Shown one piece after another: positions 5,912-10,122 of a stretch of 10,122 bases of DNA (the first letter of the stretch is position 1; the number at the start of each line of letters is the position of its first letter). The DNA lies in the NCBI GenBank assembly GCA_915070235.1, contig CAJZFM010000055.1, positions 1 to 10,122 on the forward strand. Direction: 5' to 3'. This DNA comes from an uncultured Capnocytophaga sp. Lineage in GTDB: Bacteria; Bacteroidota; Bacteroidia; Flavobacteriales; Flavobacteriaceae. The position numbers and the translations under genes are program-made. The notes beneath the pieces are model-generated. The model did not search any database, was not told the origin of the DNA, and was given only the letters and a program-made list of their open reading frames with translations.

Positions 5912-7393
5912 TTATTTAAGAAAGTCAAGATCAGCATTGCTCTTCTGTAGGTTTTCGTTTTCCTCTGCCAGCTCATAGGCAGTCTCCCCTAAGGAAGTAG
6001 TAAGCGCTTTGTTGGCACCTTTGTCTATAAGGAGCTTTAGTAGGGAGGTGTCTTTGGCAGTAAGAGCCGCTTTGATAAGGGGCGTTTCCCCCTCTTCGTT
6101 CTGTGCATTGATATCTATAGATGGCCAAGAGCATATTTTCTCTACGAGCTTAAGGTTTCCCTTTACTACAGCCATATGTAGGGCAGTATCTCCGTGGGCA
6201 TTGGCACCTTGTATTGCGACCAAATACTGCTTCAAAAGGGCGGCTTTTTGATCAAAATCTTCATCATTACCCTTTTTGCGAGGGTTATAGCTGGCAAGGA
6301 GCGCCTCTATCACATTGACCCCTTTCTTACTTACCGCACGAGTATCAGCTCCTTGCTCTAATAGTAGTGCAACTACTTCACTACTGCTGCGTTGTAGGGC
6401 GATAAGCAGGGCAGTTTCTCCTTTTCCATTGGCCTTGTTGATGTGTTCTTTGCCCTTAAGCAAGAGCTTTACCAACTCTAAGTTGTTCCCATAACAAGCA
6501 TTCATCAGGCAGGTATTGCCGTCTTTGTCTATAGCCTCTATATTAGCCCCTTTCTCTATAAGATATTGGGCAGCAGGCAGGTCTTGGCGACGCGCTAAGT
6601 AGTGCAAGGCGGTACCGCCTTTGTAATCGGTGGCAGTAGCCGGAATTTTCTGGTTTTCAATCAGGTACTGATATACCTCTACAGGATTGTTGGGCTGTCG
6701 TATTACCCCTTCGGCGGCCATAGGCAAGGCTTGAGAGGTAGGCTTTACTTTCTTACGCAAGGTCTTGAGCAGGCTTACATTACCCTTTCGGGTAGCATAA
6801 TCAAAGGCGGTAGCGCCACTAAGGCTCGTCTGTTTGAGTTTGAGTCCCTTGCTGATAAAGTATTGGGTAAGTGGTAGTTGCTCGCTATCGAAGGCGATGG
6901 TCTTGAGAAGAAGGGTCTCCCCTTGGTCATAGGTAGCCTTAGGGTCTATGCCTGCACGGAAGAAAGCCTCATACACTTTGGGATTGGTATTGCCGAAGAG
7001 AGCTGCAAAGGTAACAGGGATATAGCCCTTGGTGTCCTTGGCATAGATATCACTGCCTCGCTCTAAGAGGTAGTGGATAAGTTCTACATTTCCAGCACTT
7101 GCAGCCCAAAAGAGGTAAGTGCGCCCATCATGAGTGGTTTTGGTGATACTGTTCCCCTCTTGTTCTATTAGATAGATAGCTGTTGAGGTAGGTACATTGC
7201 TTAAGATGGCCAGCGAAGGCGCATCAAAGGCAGCCTCATTGAGCGCTGAAGGACTATTGCCTGCCTCTATAGCGGTTTTTACTTGGCTAACAGAGGTGTT
7301 TTCATTCCAAAAACTACGGTCAAAGAATACATTTTGCTGGCTCATTGCGGATATGCTTGCCAAAAGTGTTATGACAGAGAACAGTTTTTTCAT
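5912..7393 (-). CDS. Exported ankyrin-repeat protein
   Basis: The 493-residue protein starts with a typical signal peptide (MKK, a hydrophobic core to about residue 16, then Ala-Met-Ser before Gln-Gln), so it should act in the periplasm or beyond. Ankyrin repeats fill the rest. Clear ones are around residues 89-121 (DGRTYLFWAASAGNVELIHYL), 122-155, 158-190, 192-215, 258-289 (GGTALHYLARR), 291-322, 324-355, 400-432 (GDTALHMAVVKGNLKLVE), 434-466 and 468-490. Some repeats are degenerate. There is no catalytic domain, so it is probably a protein-binding scaffold with an unknown partner. The start codon is only 20 bp from the IS30 element, so any native promoter has been displaced or disrupted. 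Expression may now depend on a promoter in the insertion sequence or may be lost. Confidence 0.9.
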   Translation of the reverse strand: MKKLFSVITLLASISAMSQQNVFFDRSFWNENTSVSQVKTAIEAGNSPSALNEAAFDAPSLAILSNVPTSTAIYLIEQEGNSITKTTHDGRTYLFWAASAGNVELIHYLLERGSDIYAKDTKGYIPVTFAALFGNTNPKVYEAFFRAGIDPKATYDQGETLLLKTIAFDSEQLPLTQYFISKGLKLKQTSLSGATAFDYATRKGNVSLLKTLRKKVKPTSQALPMAAEGVIRQPNNPVEVYQYLIENQKIPATATDYKGGTALHYLARRQDLPAAQYLIEKGANIEAIDKDGNTCLMNACYGNNLELVKLLLKGKEHINKANGKGETALLIALQRSSSEVVALLLEQGADTRAVSKKGVNVIEALLASYNPRKKGNDEDFDQKAALLKQYLVAIQGANAHGDTALHMAVVKGNLKLVEKICSWPSIDINAQNEEGETPLIKAALTAKDTSLLKLLIDKGANKALTTSLGETAYELAEENENLQKSNADLDFLK

Positions 7394-7414
7394 AAGTGAA
7401 AAGTTAATAGGCCG

Positions 7415-7439
7415 AATTCAAGTTACAAATGCAACTTTT
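7415..7439. repeat. IS30 inverted repeat (transposase 3' end)
   Basis: Its reverse complement, starting AAAAGTTGCATTT and ending TTGAATT, matches 8532-8556 at 22 of 25 positions. The mismatches are at positions 14, 16 and 18. It encodes the last residues and the TAA stop of the transposase. Confidence 0.88.
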
Positions 7440-8411
7440 CAGTTAGACATTGATTTGATTTTGCAAAGTTATTAGAAAAGAATTCTAATGGTGTTAGGTA
7501 ACCGAGTCTTTTTCTCGGTCTGTTATTTAGTTTATCCTGTATCATTTTGACATCTTCCTCTGTTAGATCCTCAAATGAACTGCCTTTGGGTATAAACTGC
7601 CTTATAAGACCGTTCAGGTTCTCATTTGATCCTCGTTCCCAACTATGATATGGACGGGCAAAATATACATCTATTTTAAGGGAAGAAGCAATTTGCTGGT
7701 GATCTGAGAACTCTTTCCCATTGTCAGCCGTTGCTGTATGTAACAAGTCTTTAATAGGGCCAAGTATATCCACCATAGCTTTGGTAAGCGGTTTGGCTTC
7801 TTTCCCTTCAAGTAATGCCAACCAGCATATTCCAGTTGCCCTATCGTTTATCGTAAGCAAGGCTCCTTTATGGTTCTTTCCAATCATGGTATCAATTTCT
7901 AAATCCCCAAAACGGCTTCTTTGCTCCACTATAGCTGGGCGATTTTCTATGCCTACTCTATTACTGATGATGCCTCTATTGTCCCTGGAAGCACCACGTT
8001 TTCGATACCGCCTACCTTTGTGTCGTAGGTGAGTATGTAGGTCTCCGCCACGCTTCTTATCCTCCCATATATGCTGATAGATACGCTCATGGCTAATACA
8101 TTCCAATCCTTCCAATTCGCATCTTCCAGCGATCTGTTCTGGACTGAAGTCCTCTCTGAGTAATTCTTCAACACGTTCACGTACAGCTTGAGTAAAGTGG
8201 ATTTTTTTTGTTTTTTTTGCATTCGCTTCTGGTATTTTCGCTGTGCCAAATCAACATTGTATTGCCCGCTTCGCTTGTCACAATTACGTTTAAGCTCACG
8301 GCTAACAACGGATTTGTCTTTACCTATGGCAGAGGCTATAAAATTAATTTTGCAACCTTGTTGCTTCATCACAAAAATTGTGTACCTTTGCTCTTTGGTT
8401 AAATGACCCAT
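7423..8411 (-). CDS. IS30-family transposase, split by a frameshift
   Basis: This DDE transposase of about 330 residues is encoded in two frames. Frame 1 starts at 8411 (MGHLTKEQRYTIF) with the N-terminal HTH (KINFIASAIGKDKSVVSRE) and, read straight, would end at 7953. Family similarity leaves this frame at the A8-C-A8 run (8202-8218) and resumes in the -1 frame as KIHFTQAVRERVEELL, then CISHERIYQHIW, down to the stop at 7423. The catalytic residues are intact: Asp (codon 7891-7893, LEIDTMIG), Asp (7723-7725, TADNGKEF) and Glu (7621-7623, SNENLNG), with the DD(33)E spacing of IS30. No other disruption is visible, so the shift is either programmed slippage or a recent one-base loss. ATG at 8411 is preferred over 8465, which lies in the -33 promoter element. 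Confidence 0.85.
8202..8218 (-). other. Slippery run A8-C-A8 at the transposase frame junction
   Basis: The minus strand reads eight A, one C, eight A, decoded as CAA AAA AAA CAA AAA AAA TCC in frame 1. Moving back one base on the second run (A AAA AAA heptamer), or adding one A by polymerase slippage, gives AAA ATC CAC and restores the full transposase. The position at the homology junction is direct evidence that the shift occurs here. Confidence 0.75.
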
Positions 8412-8433
8412 TCTTTTGAACTTTTGGACGGAG

Positions 8434-8465
8434 GCAAAGATAGTCATTTTCCCCTGCTCAGACAA
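8434..8465 (-). promoter_or_regulatory. Promoter of the IS30 transposase
   Basis: The minus strand carries TTG (8465-8463), a 20-nt spacer, and TATCTTTGC (8442-8434), matching the Bacteroidetes -33/-7 consensus. The -7 box ends 22 bp before the ATG at 8411, which supports that start and excludes the longer in-frame ATG at 8465. Confidence 0.75.
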
Positions 8466-8531
8466 AGGGAGGATCTATTTTTTTCCTCTCTTTTGTTTGA
8501 GTAAAGTTTTTTATTTACTTCCTACCTCCGA

Positions 8532-8556
8532 AAAAGTTGCATTTATTAGTTGAATT
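8532..8556. repeat. IS30 inverted repeat (transposase 5' end)
   Basis: AAAAGTTGCATTTATTAG followed by TTGAATT matches the reverse complement of 7415-7439 at 22 of 25 bases. It marks the end of the element that abuts the transporter remnant. Confidence 0.88.
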
Positions 8557-8558
8557 TA

Positions 8559-8854
8559 GGCAATCTAAAACAATGCTTACCCTCATATTCATTCCTATTG
8601 CCATAGGGGTAGCTCAGAAAAACGGGTATCCGATTATGAGTCTTGCTTTCCCGGTGGCAATGCTTGTGGGACATGTGTATGTACTGCCTTTTAACAGTAA
8701 ACCTGCTGCCCTACTGTACACTACCAATCAATACAGCTGGAGCGACACCTTCAAGTTTGGTATTACGATGATGTTTATCAGTTGGTTGATGATACTCTTG
8801 TGGGGCGAAACGGTATTGCGGTGGTATGGGTTTACCAATGGAGTATTCTTTTAA
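8559..8854 (+). pseudogene. C-terminal remnant of a DASS/SLC13-family anion:sodium symporter
   Basis: About 98 codons remain of a protein usually over 400 residues long. The remnant starts right at the IS30 boundary and runs to a TAA at 8852-8854. It resembles the end of DASS (SLC13/CitT/INDY-like) transporters. It has the hydrophobic stretch LTLIFIPIAIGVAQKNG, then LAFPVAMLVGHVYVLPFNSK, which aligns with the family's conserved LPV-type hairpin near the second substrate/sodium site, then an amphipathic YSWSDTFKFG segment, and a last membrane helix ending in LLWGETVLRW. No upstream half exists anywhere in the window, because the far side of the IS is the ankyrin gene. It cannot be functional as it stands. 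A TTG inside the IS end could start a short peptide, but this is unlikely to matter. The transported anion is unknown. Confidence 0.75.
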
Positions 8855-8961
8855 TACCACAAAGCCAATAATGCCAATTACTGAAGATAAAAGATAAGAT
8901 AAAGATAACTCTTAAAAAGAGTGCTGGATATTGAACGTAGGCGCGTCAATTATAAAATCAT

Positions 8962-8998
8962 AATACCTCCAAAGAGTATTTAATTCTTTGGAGGTATT
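8962..8998. terminator. Strong hairpin terminator
   Basis: A perfect 14-bp stem (8962-8975 with 8985-8998, AATACCTCCAAAGA and its complement) has a 9-nt loop and is followed by a short T-run on the plus strand. It lies 107 bp after the transporter remnant's stop and 79 bp beyond the convergent hdeD stop. It probably terminates the former and may stop hdeD transcripts too. Confidence 0.8.
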
Positions 8999-9077
8999 TT
9001 CTGCAAAAAAGCACTATAGCACTGTAATCATAGGTATAACTATAGACTTGTGCCAGTGGTATTTTGCTAATTTGCTG

Positions 9078-9710
9078 TTATTTCGTAGCTTCTTTCACTT
9101 CTTTTTCGAGGTCTTCTATGCGGTTCTTTAAATCATCTGATAACTTTTGAGCAGAACCTTTTAACTTTTTCAGATTGAACGAAAGTATTACAGATGAAAT
9201 ACCTGTGGAGATAAATGCTAAACCTGTGAATACTACTAATGAGATACCTGTAAAGATAGGATTAGCAATCAAAATGAACGAGAGGATAATACTCAATACG
9301 CTCACTATGGCTAAGTTCCCCCAATTCAGTACGCCTGCTTCTTTTTCTTCGAAGGCAAAACCAAGTAGCTCAAACGAACGGAATAGCAACGTAAAACCTA
9401 CTACCAATGGTAATATAAACATTGATAGGGCAGGATACATAAGTAAAAAGATACCCATTATCAATGAAATAAGTCCGCTTACCAAATACCAGCCCCAACC
9501 ATTAAGATTTTTAGTATTCTGTAGGGCAAAGAAGGTTTCAATTATCCCCGATACTAAGAACGAAAGACTAAAGAGTATTGAAAGGGTAAGATAAGAAGCT
9601 TGTGGTGATATAATTACCCCTATACCACAAAGAATGAACAAAATCCCTAAAATAAGGGGAATGTACCAGTGTTTTACTGATCTTCTGATGGATTTGAAAA
9701 AATGCAACAT
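9078..9710 (-). CDS. HdeD/DUF308-family membrane protein
   Basis: The 210-residue inner-membrane protein has six predicted membrane helices in three hairpins (about residues 16-35, 40-62, 73-91, 94-112, 129-149 and 153-178), the layout of the HdeD (DUF308) family. In E. coli HdeD is linked to acid resistance at high cell density, but its molecular activity is unknown. The GILFILCGIGVIISP and GLISLIMGIFLLMYP repeats, each ending in a Pro, are typical of the family. A charged, heptad-like tail (KLSDDLKNRIEDLEKEVKEA) extends into the cytoplasm and may form a coiled coil. A good Bacteroidetes promoter lies just upstream. The gene appears monocistronic, between a terminator hairpin and a transposase fragment. 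A stress role is inferred from the family only. Confidence 0.88.
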   Translation of the reverse strand: MLHFFKSIRRSVKHWYIPLILGILFILCGIGVIISPQASYLTLSILFSLSFLVSGIIETFFALQNTKNLNGWGWYLVSGLISLIMGIFLLMYPALSMFILPLVVGFTLLFRSFELLGFAFEEKEAGVLNWGNLAIVSVLSIILSFILIANPIFTGISLVVFTGLAFISTGISSVILSFNLKKLKGSAQKLSDDLKNRIEDLEKEVKEATK

Positions 9711-9736
9711 AACTTTATCATTTAAAAATTAATGAC

Positions 9737-9767
9737 GCAAAGGTAAGGATATTTTTTTGATTAGCAA
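9737..9767 (-). promoter_or_regulatory. Promoter of the HdeD-family gene
   Basis: On the minus strand, TTG (9767-9765) and TACCTTTGC (9745-9737) are separated by 19 nt, an excellent Bacteroidetes match, 26 bp before the ATG at 9710. IS982-like coding sequence begins about 20 bp upstream of the -33 element, so any regulatory site further upstream has been replaced. Confidence 0.78.
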
Positions 9768-9782
9768 AATATTTATAAATAA

Positions 9783-10122
9783 AAATCGCCTTCTGGTGAA
9801 GTGATAACATTCTGTCTTACAGGAGCAAATGTGGATGACAGGGATAGCAGGGTATGGACGGTGTTTGCAAAGGTCTTGTATGGGAAGGTCTTTGCTGATA
9901 GAGGATACATCAAGCAGGAACTCTTTGAGAGCCTGTTCGGTCAAGGTATCCAACTCGTTCATGGGCTCAAGGCTAAGATGAAGAACAAATTGATGCCTAT
10001 GTGGGACAAGATCATGCTGAGGAGAAGATACATCATCGAGTGCATTAACGAACTACTCAAGAACAAGGCCAACCTTGTTCACTCAAGACACCGCTCGATA
10101 CACAACTTTATCATGAACTTGT
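9783..10122 (+). pseudogene. IS982-family transposase, 5'-truncated, running off the window
   Basis: An open frame runs from 9783 (after a TAA at 9780-9782) to the window end with no stop and no suitable start codon. Its translation matches the C-terminal catalytic half of IS982 transposases: GANVDDRDSRVW, then GKVFADRGYIKQELFE (second catalytic Asp), GLKAKMKNKLMP, and RYIIECINELLKNKANLVHS with the third acidic residue (Glu in IIEC), and RHRSIHNFIMNL. The N-terminal half of the protein, including the first catalytic Asp, is absent. It is therefore a remnant left by deletion or recombination at about 9768-9790, next to the HdeD-gene promoter. The fragment is visibly richer in G and C than the AT-rich gap before it. 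Whether the 3' end and inverted repeat survive lies beyond the window. Confidence 0.82.

Larger units (their letters stand above)
7413..8558 (-). mobile_element. IS30-family insertion sequence, about 1.15 kb
   Basis: The element carries one transposase gene on the minus strand between terminal inverted repeats at 7415-7439 and 8532-8556 (22 of 25 bases match). The size is normal for IS30. The exact ends are uncertain by about 2 bp. With the ends at 7413 and 8558, a 3-bp direct repeat GGC flanks it (7410-7412 and 8559-8561), consistent with the short target duplications of this family. The transposase stop codon lies inside the left repeat, as is common in compact IS elements. It separates the ankyrin gene from a truncated transporter gene. 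Confidence 0.88.

Noticed and set aside
7197..7475. 92-residue plus-strand frame across the IS30 and ankyrin boundary
   Set aside because: It lies antisense to the ankyrin signal-peptide region and the transposase end; no promoter or family resemblance.
8412..8465. Longer N-terminus for the IS30 transposase starting at 8465
   Set aside because: The ATG at 8465 lies in the -33 element, upstream of the expected transcription start; MGHLTKEQRYTI at 8411 is the usual IS30 start.
8537..8558. TTG start giving a short transporter protein from inside the IS end
   Set aside because: These codons are the IS inverted repeat, not transporter sequence, and no promoter or complete transporter domain supports a real gene.
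9007..9025. Possible second terminator for the HdeD-family gene (GCACTATAGCACTG)
   Set aside because: It is mainly a direct repeat of GCAC around a short CTATAG palindrome, too weak to call a stem; the 8962-8998 hairpin is far stronger.
9729..9962. 77-residue reading frame on the minus strand
   Set aside because: It overlaps the HdeD-gene promoter and lies antisense to the IS982 transposase remnant, which has clear family motifs; the minus-strand peptide has none.

Overview
The window looks like chromosomal DNA from a member of the Flavobacteriia (Bacteroidetes). Capnocytophaga or a close relative is plausible, but the genus is inference. Three signs support this. Promoters fit the Bacteroidetes pattern TTG-N19/20-TAnnTTTGY and start codons lack Shine-Dalgarno sequences. 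A serine-palmitoyltransferase-like PLP enzyme of the type used for sphingolipid or sulfonolipid (capnine) synthesis is present. The genes for acyl-CoA dehydrogenase, RarA, HdeD and the ankyrin protein also read as flavobacterial.

Layout. Bases 1-1585 (+) hold the 3' part of an acyl-CoA dehydrogenase gene, a 154-bp tandem/inverted repeat array, and a hotdog acyl-CoA thioesterase gene. The thioesterase gene overlaps the convergent rarA gene by 7 bp. Bases 4772-1579 (-) hold an SPT-like acyltransferase gene, a RBBP9/YdeN-type alpha/beta-hydrolase gene 9 bp behind it, a hairpin terminator, and rarA. A divergent promoter region at 4773-4915 separates the SPT-like gene from a regulator gene on the + strand (4916-5857). 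The regulator has two HTH-like segments and an S24/LexA-type protease domain. A bidirectional hairpin terminator follows, then a convergent gene for an exported ankyrin-repeat protein (7393-5912).

The right-hand third is an accessory, scarred region. A complete IS30-family element (about 7413-8558) has matching terminal inverted repeats, and its transposase is split by a frameshift at an A8-C-A8 run. It sits 20 bp upstream of the ankyrin start codon. Directly beyond it lies the orphan C-terminal quarter of a DASS/SLC13 anion transporter. Next come a strong terminator hairpin, an HdeD-family membrane protein gene with a clear promoter, and a 5'-truncated IS982-family transposase reading off the window end. 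The IS982 piece has no obvious start codon.

The signals most worth checking are as follows. An 8-mer, TAACCCAA, lies exactly 10 nt upstream of the -7 box in both divergent promoters, in mirror orientation. A perfect palindrome overlaps the regulator's predicted transcription start. Several intergenic hairpins with different sequences are all built on a 7-nt period. The IS30 slippery run may be either programmed or a mutation.
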